The position numbers and the translations under genes are program-made. The notes beneath the pieces are model-generated. The model ran no database searches. It saw only the letters and a program-made list of their open reading frames with translations, and had not been told where the DNA came from. 42,578 bases of DNA. Source: JANXDG01 sp964561135. GTDB lineage: Bacteria > Elusimicrobiota > Endomicrobiia > DTEH01. The stretch covers positions 1 to 42,578 of the forward strand of contig CAZLOB010000056.1 in NCBI GenBank assembly GCA_964561135.1. Reading direction: 5' to 3'. Shown here piece after piece: positions 16,105-24,500 of this stretch (the first letter of the stretch is position 1; every line of letters starts with the position of its first letter).

Positions 16105-16788
16105 ATGAACATTTTTGATTTTTTAAGAAAGAATAGAGAGAATATTTTTATAATAACAATAATTGGATTTCTTGGCGGAATTTTTTTAGGTTTTGGTGGT
16201 TATTTAAGGTATTATTCAGTTATTGACACAGCAGCAGTTGTTAATGGTGTGAAAATACCGCTACAGCGGTTCAACCGGCAAGTTAGTTTAGCTATTGATA
16301 ATTATCGTAATCAAGGCAACGAAATTACTGATGAAATGATACGTTCAATTAGACAACAGGTCCTTCGTGATTTGATTCAAGAAGAAGTATTTTGGCAAGA
16401 AGCAAAAAAATATGGTATCACAGTTTTAGACCAAGAAGTTTATTATGATATAATGCGTATCCCTGCTTTTCAAAAAGATGGGAAGTTTGACAGAGAAACA
16501 TATTATCGAACTTTGGTATTAAGATTAAAAACAACACCAAAAGAATTTGAAGAAACGCGTAGGAAACGTATTGCTATGTTTAAACTACGAGATTTTATTA
16601 TTTCTGGTGTTAAACTTTCTCCAAAGGAAGTAGAAATGTATTATCAAAAATATAAACCAAAAAATGATGAAGAAAAACAAAAGTTGTACCAACAACTTTT
16701 ACAAGAAAAACAAACTGCTGTCCTTGAAGAATGGTATAAACAGATTAATAATAATTTGAAGATAAAGATTTACATAAAAGATTTATAA
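16105..16788 (+). CDS. Membrane-anchored SurA-N/PpiD-like chaperone lacking the PPIase domain
   Basis: The 227-residue protein has a short cytoplasmic start, one transmembrane helix at about 14-33 (IFIITIIGFLGGIFLGFGGY) and a periplasmic SurA-N-type helical domain: AAVVNGVKIPLQRFNRQVS, then EMIRSIRQQVLRDLIQEEVFWQEAKKYGITVLDQEV. This matches the N-terminal chaperone part of PpiD/SurA. The protein ends at about the point where a parvulin PPIase domain should begin, so isomerase activity is not expected. It probably acts as a holdase for exported proteins at the membrane. The last 6 nt overlap the 3' end of the convergent transporter gene. The start has only a weak upstream purine stretch. Confidence 0.78.
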   Translation: MNIFDFLRKNRENIFIITIIGFLGGIFLGFGGYLRYYSVIDTAAVVNGVKIPLQRFNRQVSLAIDNYRNQGNEITDEMIRSIRQQVLRDLIQEEVFWQEAKKYGITVLDQEVYYDIMRIPAFQKDGKFDRETYYRTLVLRLKTTPKEFEETRRKRIAMFKLRDFIISGVKLSPKEVEMYYQKYKPKNDEEKQKLYQQLLQEKQTAVLEEWYKQINNNLKIKIYIKDL

Positions 16789-18309
16789 AATATAGGATGG
16801 TAGTTTTCTTTTTCTCCATGCTTGTCTTACCATTACTGCAAGAATAACAAATATTGTTAAAAGATAAATTCTTGCAAAAATCACTACTGGCAAAGTTTCT
16901 TTATTTACATTTTTAAGCAAAATAATATTTATCCCCTCAGATAAAAGATAACTTATAAGAATTACGATTAAGATAATAGGAGTGATGTATTTTATTATAA
17001 ACTTATATATTTTTGGCAGTTTTATATCAGCACCGAGATGCATCTCTTCCCATGCTTTGTCTATTCCAAAAACCCAAGAGAACAAAATTGATTCAATACA
17101 TCCAAATAAAACTAAACAAAAAGTACCACCCCAAAAGTCAAGTTCGTCAACTATACCATACCTAAACAAAAATATTGATGGCTGACATAAGAAAAATGTC
17201 ACTACACTATAGATAAATACAGCATCTTTTTTAGGTAAGTCAAACTCATCTTCAAGGAATGCTATTGTAGGTTGTGCTAAAGAGACAGAAGAAGTGATCC
17301 CTGCTAAAAACAAAAGCAAGAACCAACAAAATGCAAAAATTGTCCCTAACGGAATTTGTTTAAAAATAACAGGCATTGTCACAAAACCTAAACTAAACGC
17401 GCCTGAGGAAGCAACTTCAACGGCCTTTTGTGGACCTAAAAAAGTGAATGCTGCTGGTATCACAATAGAAGCGCCTAGGACAACTTCTACAAATTCGTTT
17501 GTAGTAGCAGAGGTTAATCCTGAAAGTATAACATCATCTGTTTTTCTTAAATAACTTGCATATGTTAGTATAACGCCAATACCAACCGAAAGTGTAAAAA
17601 ATATTTGTCCAGCAGCTGCAAGCCATACTTGTGGATCTTTAAGTTTTGAAAAATCTGGACTCCATAAAAAGTTAAGTCCATTAATAGGATTGTTTTCAGG
17701 GAAAGAAGGGTTAGGGGTGCCAAGTGTTAACACACGTATTACTAAAAAAATTGCTAACAACAAAAGTATTGGCATTGCCCAGTTACAAAATTTTTCTATA
17801 CCTTTTTTAATACCAAAATATATAATTGTTATATTAGCAGCGAAGGTTAAAATAAAAAATAAATAGGAATACCAACTTGAAGTATACCATGATAAAAACT
17901 CGCGCATTTGTTCTGCTGTGGAAAGTTGTGCAAACTTTGGTGTTAAAGTGAAGACAGTGTAACCTAAAAGCCAAGATTCAATATAAGTATAATACATAAA
18001 AATTACTAATGGACCAAAAATACCTATTACACCAAAGTATTTTATAAACCTATTTTTTTGCCACATTGTATGGAAGATTCCCGGTGCTGTACCATGACCA
18101 AACCCGCCGCCGAAACGTCCTGCTGTCCATTCTATCCACATCAGCGGAAGACCTAACAAAAGAAAAGAAAGAATATATGGTATCATAAAAACTCCGCCAC
18201 CGTTACGAACCGCTTGTACTGGAAAACGTAAGAAGTTACCTAACCCTACTGCTGAACCTGCAACCGCCAAAATTGTACCAATTTTTGAACTCCAATATTC
18301 TCGTTGCAT
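16783..18309 (-). CDS. Sodium-dependent transporter, NSS/SNF family (LeuT fold)
   Basis: Inner-membrane Na+-coupled symporter of the neurotransmitter:sodium symporter family, usually importing amino acids or related compounds. The 508 residues hold about 12 hydrophobic segments. The diagnostic TM1 sequence GSAVGLGNFLRFPVQAVRNGGG is read at about residues 18-39, followed by FMIPYILSFLLLGLPLMWIEWTAGR. Further conserved parts are the TM6 break region FFTLSVGIGVILTYASY and the TM8-like FWFLLLFLAGITSSVS. A GGGG-rich ribosome-binding site is read upstream of the ATG. It stands alone on the minus strand between two plus-strand blocks and shares the intergenic region at 18310-18437 with a divergent lipoprotein gene. 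The substrate is not identifiable from sequence. Confidence 0.92.
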   Translation of the reverse strand: MQREYWSSKIGTILAVAGSAVGLGNFLRFPVQAVRNGGGVFMIPYILSFLLLGLPLMWIEWTAGRFGGGFGHGTAPGIFHTMWQKNRFIKYFGVIGIFGPLVIFMYYTYIESWLLGYTVFTLTPKFAQLSTAEQMREFLSWYTSSWYSYLFFILTFAANITIIYFGIKKGIEKFCNWAMPILLLLAIFLVIRVLTLGTPNPSFPENNPINGLNFLWSPDFSKLKDPQVWLAAAGQIFFTLSVGIGVILTYASYLRKTDDVILSGLTSATTNEFVEVVLGASIVIPAAFTFLGPQKAVEVASSGAFSLGFVTMPVIFKQIPLGTIFAFCWFLLLFLAGITSSVSLAQPTIAFLEDEFDLPKKDAVFIYSVVTFFLCQPSIFLFRYGIVDELDFWGGTFCLVLFGCIESILFSWVFGIDKAWEEMHLGADIKLPKIYKFIIKYITPIILIVILISYLLSEGINIILLKNVNKETLPVVIFARIYLLTIFVILAVMVRQAWRKRKLPSYIL

Positions 18310-18365
18310 TAGTTTAAATCCCCCTTGTATAGAATTGAAGTAATTTATAAAAAATTTAAAAATAA

Positions 18366-18404
18366 TTCAACTTTGTTGAAAACAAAAAAATTTTTTTGTA
18401 TAAA
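18366..18404 (+). promoter_or_regulatory. Candidate promoter with overlapping inverted repeat
   Basis: TTGAAA (18376-18381), a 17-nt spacer and TATAAA (18399-18404) give a good sigma-70 promoter reading toward the lipoprotein gene at 18438. TTCAAC-TTT-GTTGAA (18366-18380), a perfect 6-bp inverted repeat, overlaps the -35 box. The spacer is an A-tract followed by a T-tract (A7T7), likely curved DNA. The TTCAAC/GTTGAA half-sites are also found in the inverted repeat before the ECF sigma gene, with a different spacing. Confidence 0.5.
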
Positions 18405-18437
18405 GTAAATCTATTTTTAGATTTTGGATAAACAAAA

Positions 18438-19256
18438 ATGAAACTAATTATTTTTTTATTTTTCCTTTTTTCGTGTACACCATCGCCACAACACTTGTTA
18501 AAACAAGCAATAAAAGAGGAACAGAAACAAAATTATTCTTCTGCAGAACAAAAATATATGACAATAATAGTTAAACATAGCAAAAATGAACTTGTTTGTG
18601 AAGCAAAATATAGGCTAGCATTGTTATATAAAGATGTGTACAAAGATTTTCTTCAAGCACAACTTTGGTTCTCCGAAATTATAAATAATCATAAAGATAC
18701 AAAATTTCATAGGTTAGCACAAATAGGTCTTTTAGAATCGCCTGATTATCTTGGTATAATAGATGGCAACAGAATATCAATTGGTGATGTTGAGAGTTTA
18801 GGGAAAAACATGCGGTTTTTTACTGAATATAAGAAATTAGATTATGATTTGTATATAAGTACAACAAGGTTATACGCTGGTGATAAAGTTATTCGACAAT
18901 ATGTGAAATATTATTATAAAGATGGGGAAGAAATAAAAGAGTCAGACTATAATTTGAAAACAAAAAACTCAGATAAATATACAGTAGTTCTAAAATTGCC
19001 AATACGAAAAAATAATTCATGGACAACACAAAAAGAAGGAAAAGTCGTTATTTACACAATTTTTGATACAAATTTAACAGTGAAAGTTAAAAAAGGATAT
19101 GTGTTTGAAAATTGTATAAAAGTTATGGAACAAAACAAAGGTGAGAAAGGAGTAAGATTTTTATATTATGCTCCTAATAAAGGTTGTGTGAAAATTACAA
19201 CTGCAAGTATTTTTGATCTTTATAAAGAATATACGGTTATGGAAGTTGTGGATTGA
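18438..19256 (+). CDS. TPR-containing lipoprotein (BamD/YbgF-like N-terminal part)
   Basis: The 272-residue protein starts with a lipoprotein signal (MKLIIFLFFLFSC) whose lipobox FLFS-C puts the lipidated Cys at residue 13. Residues 18-95 form helical repeats of TPR type (EQKQNYSSAEQKYMTIIVKH, YRLALLYKDVYKDFLQAQLWFSEII), like BamD or tol-pal YbgF. The remaining 170 residues are beta-rich with no family I recognise (VLKLPIRKNNSWTTQKEG, VRFLYYAPNKGCVKI). It is likely anchored in the outer membrane or inner-membrane periplasmic face. It is the first gene downstream of a good promoter, and a REP-like hairpin begins 5 nt after its stop. Function unknown. Confidence 0.72.
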   Translation: MKLIIFLFFLFSCTPSPQHLLKQAIKEEQKQNYSSAEQKYMTIIVKHSKNELVCEAKYRLALLYKDVYKDFLQAQLWFSEIINNHKDTKFHRLAQIGLLESPDYLGIIDGNRISIGDVESLGKNMRFFTEYKKLDYDLYISTTRLYAGDKVIRQYVKYYYKDGEEIKESDYNLKTKNSDKYTVVLKLPIRKNNSWTTQKEGKVVIYTIFDTNLTVKVKKGYVFENCIKVMEQNKGEKGVRFLYYAPNKGCVKITTASIFDLYKEYTVMEVVD

Positions 19257-19260
19257 AAAA

Positions 19261-19284
19261 TGTAGGGCAAGGCTTCAGCCTTGC
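19261..19284. repeat. REP-like hairpin, copy 1
   Basis: TGTAGG lead-in followed by GCAAGGCT-TC-AGCCTTGC (19267-19284), a perfect 8-bp stem with a 2-nt centre. It lies between the lipoprotein gene (stop at 19256) and leuB. Three further copies are at 27599, 34237 and 35346. All keep the TGTA lead-in and the GC-AGC core. Confidence 0.85.
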
Positions 19285-19317
19285 AATTTTTAAATACATT
19301 AAAAACGGGATTCAAGT

Positions 19318-20376
19318 ATGAAAACATATAAAATAGCAGTAATACCAGGAGATGGTACAGGTCCTGAAGTTATAGCTGAAGGTGTTAAAGTCTTAGAAGC
19401 AGCAGCAAAAAAATACAATGTAAAATTTGAATTTATTTATTTTGATTTTGGTGGAGAAAGATATTTAAGAACAGGAGAAACACTACCAGATTCTGCAATT
19501 GAAGAACTTCAAAAATTTGATGCTATATATCTTGGTGCAATTGGCCATCCTGATGTTAAACCTGGTATTTTAGAAGTTGGAATACTTTTGAAACTCAGAT
19601 TTACTTTTGACCAATATATAAATCTTCGTCCTGTGAAATTATTTCGAGCAGAAGATTGTCCTATTAAAGATAAAAATCCACAAGATATTGATTTTGTTGT
19701 GATTCGTGAAAATACTGGCAGTGTATATACAGGTGTTGGCGGTGTTGTACAAAAAGGGACAAAAAACGAAGTTGCAACACAAGTTATGATTTATACATAT
19801 CATCAAGTTGAAAGATGTATTCGTTTTGCATTTGAATATACAAGGAAAAGAAACAAAAAGAAGTTGTTAACACTAGTGCATAAAACAAATGTTTTGACAT
19901 ACTGTGGTGATTTGTGGATGAGAGTATTTGAAGAAGTTGCTAAAGAGTATCCTGATATAAAACAAGATTACAATCATGTAGATGCTTGTTGTATGTGGTT
20001 TGTTAAAAATCCGGAGTATTATGATGTTGTGGTGACAGAAAACATGTTTGGTGACATTATTACAGATTTAGCTGCGATTATACAAGGTGGATTAGGTATA
20101 GCTGCAGGTGGAAATATTAACCCTAATGGTGTTTCAATGTTTGAGCCGATGGGAGGTTCTGCTCCCAAATATGCTGGTAAAAATATGATAAATCCGTTAG
20201 CTGCGATATATGCTGGAAAAATGATGGTTGAGTTTTTAGGAGAAGAAGAAATGGCAAAAGATATAGAAAATGCGATACAACAAGCATTACTAAGTGGCAA
20301 GATTAAAAGCCTTGCTGCAGGCAAAATGGGACTTACAACACAACAGGTAGGAGATTTAGTTGCAAGTTTGGTATAA
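19318..20376 (+). CDS. leuB: 3-isopropylmalate dehydrogenase (isocitrate/isopropylmalate dehydrogenase family)
   Basis: Oxidative decarboxylation of 3-isopropylmalate in leucine biosynthesis. The 352-residue protein has the family's start IAVIPGDGTGPEV (6-18), the substrate region LRFTFDQYINLRPVKL (residues about 97-112), and VIRENTGSVYTG. The nucleotide/metal region DIITDLAAIIQGGLGIAAGGNINP is followed by MFEPMGGSAPKYAGKNMINP. The HPDVKPGILEVGILLKLR stretch resembles the leuB group common in anaerobes. Tartrate or homoisocitrate dehydrogenase activity cannot be fully excluded. leuA, leuC and leuD are not adjacent; asd follows after 19 nt. The start lacks a clear Shine-Dalgarno sequence. Confidence 0.88.
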   Translation: MKTYKIAVIPGDGTGPEVIAEGVKVLEAAAKKYNVKFEFIYFDFGGERYLRTGETLPDSAIEELQKFDAIYLGAIGHPDVKPGILEVGILLKLRFTFDQYINLRPVKLFRAEDCPIKDKNPQDIDFVVIRENTGSVYTGVGGVVQKGTKNEVATQVMIYTYHQVERCIRFAFEYTRKRNKKKLLTLVHKTNVLTYCGDLWMRVFEEVAKEYPDIKQDYNHVDACCMWFVKNPEYYDVVVTENMFGDIITDLAAIIQGGLGIAAGGNINPNGVSMFEPMGGSAPKYAGKNMINPLAAIYAGKMMVEFLGEEEMAKDIENAIQQALLSGKIKSLAAGKMGLTTQQVGDLVASLV

Positions 20377-20395
20377 GAAAGGGGCATTAAAAATT

Positions 20396-21478
20396 ATGTA
20401 CAACATTGCAGTTGTAGGTGCAACAGGAGCTGTAGGTCAAGAAATGCTTAACATGTTAGATATAAGGAAGTTTCCTGTAAACAAAATCTATCCGTTTGCA
20501 TCAAGTAGGTCAAAAGGTAAAAAAATAAAGTTTAAAAATAACGAATACGAAGTTATTGAACTAACAAAAGAAAATGTTGAAAAATATTCTAATGAGATAC
20601 AACTGGCTTTATTTTCAGCAGGAGCGTCGGTGTCAAGAGAGTTTGCACCTATTTTTGCTCAAAAAGGTATATTTGTTGTTGACAATTCTTCTGCATGGCG
20701 TATGGAACCAGATATACCGTTAGTTGTACCAGAAGTAAATTCTCATACTTTATCAAAAGATAAAAAAATAATAGCTAACCCGAATTGTTCTACAATACAG
20801 ATGGTTGTTGTGTTAGCTCCGATACATAAAGTTGCAAAAATCAAAAGAATAATTGTTTCAACATATCAATCTGTATCAGGTGCTGGTGGTAAAGCAATGG
20901 TTGAACTTTTTGAAGAAGCAAAGAAAGTTTTAGAAAAACTTGAGAGGCAAACTTCGTTAATATCATCAGATAATACCATATTTTTTGTAGAAAAACAAAA
21001 AGATTCTATTTTTCCAAGACAAATTGCTTTTAATTTGATACCACAGATTGATATTTTTTTACAAAATTTGTATACTAAAGAAGAGATGAAAATGGTTAAC
21101 GAAACAAAAAAAATTTTGGAAGATGAGAATATTAAAATTTCAGCGCAATGTGTCCGCGTACCAGTTTTTAGAGCACATTCAGAATCTGTATGGATTGAGA
21201 CAGAAAAAAAAATTACTGTAGCAGAAATTAAAGAAATTTTAAGTAGCCAACCATCAGTTAAAGTTATAGATGATCCTTTTAATGAAGACCCAACTTTAAG
21301 ATACCCAACTCCTTTAGATGCTACATCACAACAAACAACTTATGTTGGAAGGATTAGAGAAGATTTATCTTGTGAAAACGGTTTCGTTATGTGGATTGTG
21401 TCAGATAATTTGTTAAAAGGTGCTGCGCTTAACGCTGTTCAAATTCTTGAAAAATTGATTGAGAGAAAAGTTGTATGA
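20396..21478 (+). CDS. asd: Aspartate-semialdehyde dehydrogenase
   Basis: Reduces aspartyl-phosphate to aspartate semialdehyde, the branch point to lysine/diaminopimelate, threonine and methionine. The Rossmann motif is VVGATGAVGQEML (residues 6-18). The catalytic Cys is C131 in NPNCSTIQ, and STYQSVSGAGGKAM and the late SESVWIE region also match. I take the ATG at 20396, which sits 10-15 nt after GAAAGGGG and gives the natural MYNIAVVGA start; an upstream in-frame ATG at 20360 would overlap leuB and has no ribosome-binding site. The 360-residue length is slightly above the usual 330-345 because of a segment near residues 180-215. The stop overlaps the next gene by 4 nt. Confidence 0.94.
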   Translation: MYNIAVVGATGAVGQEMLNMLDIRKFPVNKIYPFASSRSKGKKIKFKNNEYEVIELTKENVEKYSNEIQLALFSAGASVSREFAPIFAQKGIFVVDNSSAWRMEPDIPLVVPEVNSHTLSKDKKIIANPNCSTIQMVVVLAPIHKVAKIKRIIVSTYQSVSGAGGKAMVELFEEAKKVLEKLERQTSLISSDNTIFFVEKQKDSIFPRQIAFNLIPQIDIFLQNLYTKEEMKMVNETKKILEDENIKISAQCVRVPVFRAHSESVWIETEKKITVAEIKEILSSQPSVKVIDDPFNEDPTLRYPTPLDATSQQTTYVGRIREDLSCENGFVMWIVSDNLLKGAALNAVQILEKLIERKVV

Positions 21479-22200
21479 AAAAATTAATAGTTAACGCTGA
21501 TGATTTAGGTCTAAATCCGAAAGTTAATCAAGGTATTATACAAGCTTTTAAAGATGGTGTTGTAACAACAGCAAGTTTGATAGTTACAAAAGAAGGTTTT
21601 GAAGATGCGGTAAATCTTATAAAAGACAATCCAAGGTTAGCAATAGGAATACATATTGATTTAGACGAATATTTTGATATAGACCATAGTCGCGGACGAA
21701 TAGTAGGTTATAAAGTTCCTCTTTTGCCAATAGATGAAATTTGTTCAAAAATAAGACAACAAATAGAACTTGTTTTGTCGAAAGACATTAACTTAGATCA
21801 TCTTTCTGGACATCATCATGTTCATCTAGTTAAAGAAATTTTACCAAAAGTTGTTGAACTAATGAAAGAATATAAAATACCTGCGATAAGGTTTAGTAAA
21901 AAAATAATGCCTGATCCGAGTTTGTATGACGAATTTAAAAAAATAATAGATGAGAACGGTATTGTTTACCCTCCGTATTTTATTGAAGGTTGGTATTGGG
22001 GTAACATCGATGAACCATATACAATTGCAGAACTTATGACACATCCTGGGTATGGTGAGTTATGGCGAGAATATGAACTTTCTGCAAGTTGTGATCCAAA
22101 ATTAAAAACGTATCTTAGAGAAAAAAATATTCAACTTATTACATTTACAGATTTAGTGAACGAATTTAAATATTCACAACACACAAGTGGCAGTTTATAA
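21475..22200 (+). CDS. YdjC/ChbG/HpnK-family carbohydrate deacetylase
   Basis: Metal-dependent deacetylase of the YdjC-like family, acting on N-acetylated sugars such as chitooligosaccharides or, in HpnK, on hopanoid intermediates. The 241 residues contain the metal-binding NADDLG (7-12) and the His cluster LSGHHHVHL near 107-115. The Asn/His pattern near IGIHIDLD and a C-terminal HPGYG motif complete the active site. The ATG overlaps the asd stop (ATGA), which implies coupled translation. The precise substrate is not clear; the neighbours asd and truA give no hint. Confidence 0.85.
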   Translation: MKKLIVNADDLGLNPKVNQGIIQAFKDGVVTTASLIVTKEGFEDAVNLIKDNPRLAIGIHIDLDEYFDIDHSRGRIVGYKVPLLPIDEICSKIRQQIELVLSKDINLDHLSGHHHVHLVKEILPKVVELMKEYKIPAIRFSKKIMPDPSLYDEFKKIIDENGIVYPPYFIEGWYWGNIDEPYTIAELMTHPGYGELWREYELSASCDPKLKTYLREKNIQLITFTDLVNEFKYSQHTSGSL

Positions 22201-22918
22201 ACTTGTAGTTGAATACAACGGTAAAAATTTTTATGGTTCTCAGAAACAAAGTTCTTTGAGAACAATTGAAAGTGTACTTGAGAAAGTTTTTAACAATTTA
22301 TTAAATTCTAAAAATTCTAAAGTTTTATTTCTTTCTAGGACAGACAGAGGCGTTCACGCCTTAGCTAATATAGCAAAACTTGTTTGCGATAAAGAATTTG
22401 ATACAAAAGAGTTTTTAGAAAAGATAAACTATTTTTTACCAGAAGATGTAAAAATTGTTAAAATTAGTAAGATTAACAAAAAAAGTAGACTAAAGCCAAA
22501 ATATAAGGTGTATTATTATATAGTATATAATTCTTCTTCTGCTCCAGTATTGTTGAAAGAGTATTGTTTATGGGTGAAACAAAAAATTTCATATGTTGTT
22601 TTACGTAAAGCAATAAAAATTATAACAAACAGTAAAAATCTTAATTTTGTTGCAACAAAAGCTGATGTTGAAAATAAAAAAACCTTAGGATGTAAAGTAA
22701 AAATTAAATTAGCGAAAATACAACAATTTTTAATTTTTAAATTTATAGGGACAAAATTTACTCAACATATGATACGTAATATTATGTCTTTATTGATCCA
22801 AACTTCAACTGGAAGAATTTCTTTAGAAGAACTTAAAAAAATTGTTTCAACATGGAAGTATTGTAAGATACCTCCTGCTGATGCTAATGCACTTTTTTTG
22901 ACAAAAATTGTGATATAA
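22187..22918 (+). CDS. truA: tRNA pseudouridine synthase A (divergent)
   Basis: Makes pseudouridine at positions 38-40 of the tRNA anticodon stem. The 243-residue protein starts with YKLVVEYNGKNFYGSQKQ, the usual TruA opening. The catalytic Asp lies in SRTDRGVHALAN (the family norm is GRTDAGVHA). The conserved C-terminal HMIRNIMSLLIQTSTGRIS is present. Its overall sequence is unusually Lys-rich and divergent but key residues remain. The start is GTG at 22187, 14 nt inside the previous gene; no ribosome-binding site stands out, so coupling is likely. It is the last gene of its block, with a 189-nt gap after it. Confidence 0.88.
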   Translation: MAVYKLVVEYNGKNFYGSQKQSSLRTIESVLEKVFNNLLNSKNSKVLFLSRTDRGVHALANIAKLVCDKEFDTKEFLEKINYFLPEDVKIVKISKINKKSRLKPKYKVYYYIVYNSSSAPVLLKEYCLWVKQKISYVVLRKAIKIITNSKNLNFVATKADVENKKTLGCKVKIKLAKIQQFLIFKFIGTKFTQHMIRNIMSLLIQTSTGRISLEELKKIVSTWKYCKIPPADANALFLTKIVI

Positions 22919-23063
22919 AATAACTTCAACGACAAAGATGTTCTACAAACATTACAAAAATTTTAAATGTTCTTAACGAAGTGAAATTTTGCAGCAACAT
23001 ACGGTTGTTTTATGAAATAAGGTTTAGAAAAGTAAAAATTAAAGAGTTAAATTGTGACAAAAA

Positions 23064-23075
23064 GTGTATATACAC
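23064..23075. promoter_or_regulatory. 12-bp perfect palindrome in the glmU upstream region
   Basis: GTGTATATACAC is fully self-complementary and lies 33 nt before the glmU ATG, in the 189-nt gap after truA. A perfect 12-bp palindrome is not expected often by chance even in AT-rich DNA and could be an operator. I found no convincing -35/-10 pair with correct spacing in the gap. The rest of the gap (22919-23063) is AT-rich without clear structure. Confidence 0.35.
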
Positions 23076-23107
23076 CATCGCTATGAGTAAAAAAAGAAAA
23101 TAAAATT

Positions 23108-24496
23108 ATGAAGAATACAAGTTGTGTTATACTTGCTGCAGGTGAAGGGACGAGGATGAAATCTGATATACCGAAAGTGTTATTTGACATCTGTGGCAAA
23201 ACAATGATTGAACATTTACTTGAGACAGTTAAAGAGTTGGATTTTTATAGAGTTTACATAGTAGTTGGGTACAAATCTGAATTAGTACAACAAAAAATTT
23301 TACAGACAACTGTTTCTAAAAAATTAAAAAATAAGTTAATTTTTGTACAACAAGAGAAACAACTTGGTTCAGGTGACGCTTTAAAACTTGTTGAGAAACA
23401 TGTTTCAAAATTTGAGAAATATTTAGTTGTTCTTTCAGCAGATGTTCCTCTTGTTAGCAAAGAAACTTTAAAAGAGTTGATATCACAACATTGTTCTAAT
23501 TCAGTGGAGTGTAGTGTATTATCTGTGTTTTTAGAAAATCCATATGGATATGGTAGGATACTCAGAGATGATACAAAAAAGTTTATTTCAATAATTGAAG
23601 AGATTGATGCTACTGAACAACAAAAGTTAATAAAAGAAGTTAATACTGGAATATATGTTTTTTCTTTGCCAAACTTATGGAATGCATTAAAACAGGTTAC
23701 TCCTAATAACAAAAAAGGTGAGTATTATTTGACAGATGTAGTAAAATTTTTTTCCTCTAAACAAGCAGTTGTATGTAAAAATGCGGACGAAGTAAAAGGT
23801 GTAAACACTAAAAAAGATCTTGCAGAAATTATAGAAATTTTAAGAAAGAAAATTTTAGAAGATTTAATGTTATCAGGTGTGTCAATAATTTTGCCACAAA
23901 CAGTTTATATTGATTGTAAAACGAAAATACAACCACAAACAAAAATTCTGCAAGGATGTGTAATTGTTGGTTCAGAAATTGGTAAAAATTGTGTAATAGG
24001 TCCTTATAGTTTTATTTCTAACAGTGAAATAGGTGATGATACAGAGATAACATATTCTTATATAAACCAAGCTAAGATTGGTAACAAATGTAGTATAGGA
24101 CCATTTAGTAGAATACGTCCATCTACAGAACTTTCTGACGAAGTTAAGATAGGCAATTTTGTTGAGATAAAAAAAAGTAAAATTGGTAGTGGGACAAAAA
24201 TTAATCATCTTTCGTATGTAGGAGATGCTGAAGTAGAAGAAAATGTAAATATTGGTGCTGGGGCTATCACTTGTAATTTTGATGGTATAAGAAAGCATAA
24301 AACGTATATTGGTAAAAACGTTTTTATAGGATCAAATGTTAATCTTGTTGCACCGATAAAAATAGGGAACAATGTAGTTATAGGTGCGGGTTCTACTGTG
24401 ACTAAAGATGTACCTAAGAATACTTTAGTGATTGCACGTGCTCAAGAAGTCCATAAGTACAATCATAGGTTAATAAAAAAATTGTTTAGTGGTTAA
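23108..24496 (+). CDS. glmU: Bifunctional GlcNAc-1-P uridyltransferase / GlcN-1-P acetyltransferase
   Basis: Last two steps of UDP-GlcNAc synthesis for peptidoglycan and lipopolysaccharide. The 462-residue protein has the uridyltransferase domain first: LAAGEGTRMKSDIPKVL (10-26), QQEKQLGSGDAL and SADVPLV. The left-handed beta-helix acetyltransferase domain follows from about residue 255: hexapeptide repeats, RIRPSTELSDEVKIGNFVE, GAGAITCNFDG with its catalytic-loop Asn-Phe-Asp, and AGSTVTKDVP. Length agrees with E. coli GlmU (456). The start has no Shine-Dalgarno sequence. It heads the conserved glmU-prs-rplY-pth gene order. Confidence 0.95.
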   Translation: MKNTSCVILAAGEGTRMKSDIPKVLFDICGKTMIEHLLETVKELDFYRVYIVVGYKSELVQQKILQTTVSKKLKNKLIFVQQEKQLGSGDALKLVEKHVSKFEKYLVVLSADVPLVSKETLKELISQHCSNSVECSVLSVFLENPYGYGRILRDDTKKFISIIEEIDATEQQKLIKEVNTGIYVFSLPNLWNALKQVTPNNKKGEYYLTDVVKFFSSKQAVVCKNADEVKGVNTKKDLAEIIEILRKKILEDLMLSGVSIILPQTVYIDCKTKIQPQTKILQGCVIVGSEIGKNCVIGPYSFISNSEIGDDTEITYSYINQAKIGNKCSIGPFSRIRPSTELSDEVKIGNFVEIKKSKIGSGTKINHLSYVGDAEVEENVNIGAGAITCNFDGIRKHKTYIGKNVFIGSNVNLVAPIKIGNNVVIGAGSTVTKDVPKNTLVIARAQEVHKYNHRLIKKLFSG

Positions 24497-24500
24497 AATT

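Noticed and set aside
20019..20387. 122-codon minus-strand frame over the 3' end of leuB
   Set aside because: Shadow of conserved leuB codons, no ribosome-binding site or domain.
23254..23712. 152-codon minus-strand frame inside glmU
   Set aside because: Lies opposite the conserved uridyltransferase domain, Cys/Ser/Phe-rich composition unlike real proteins here.
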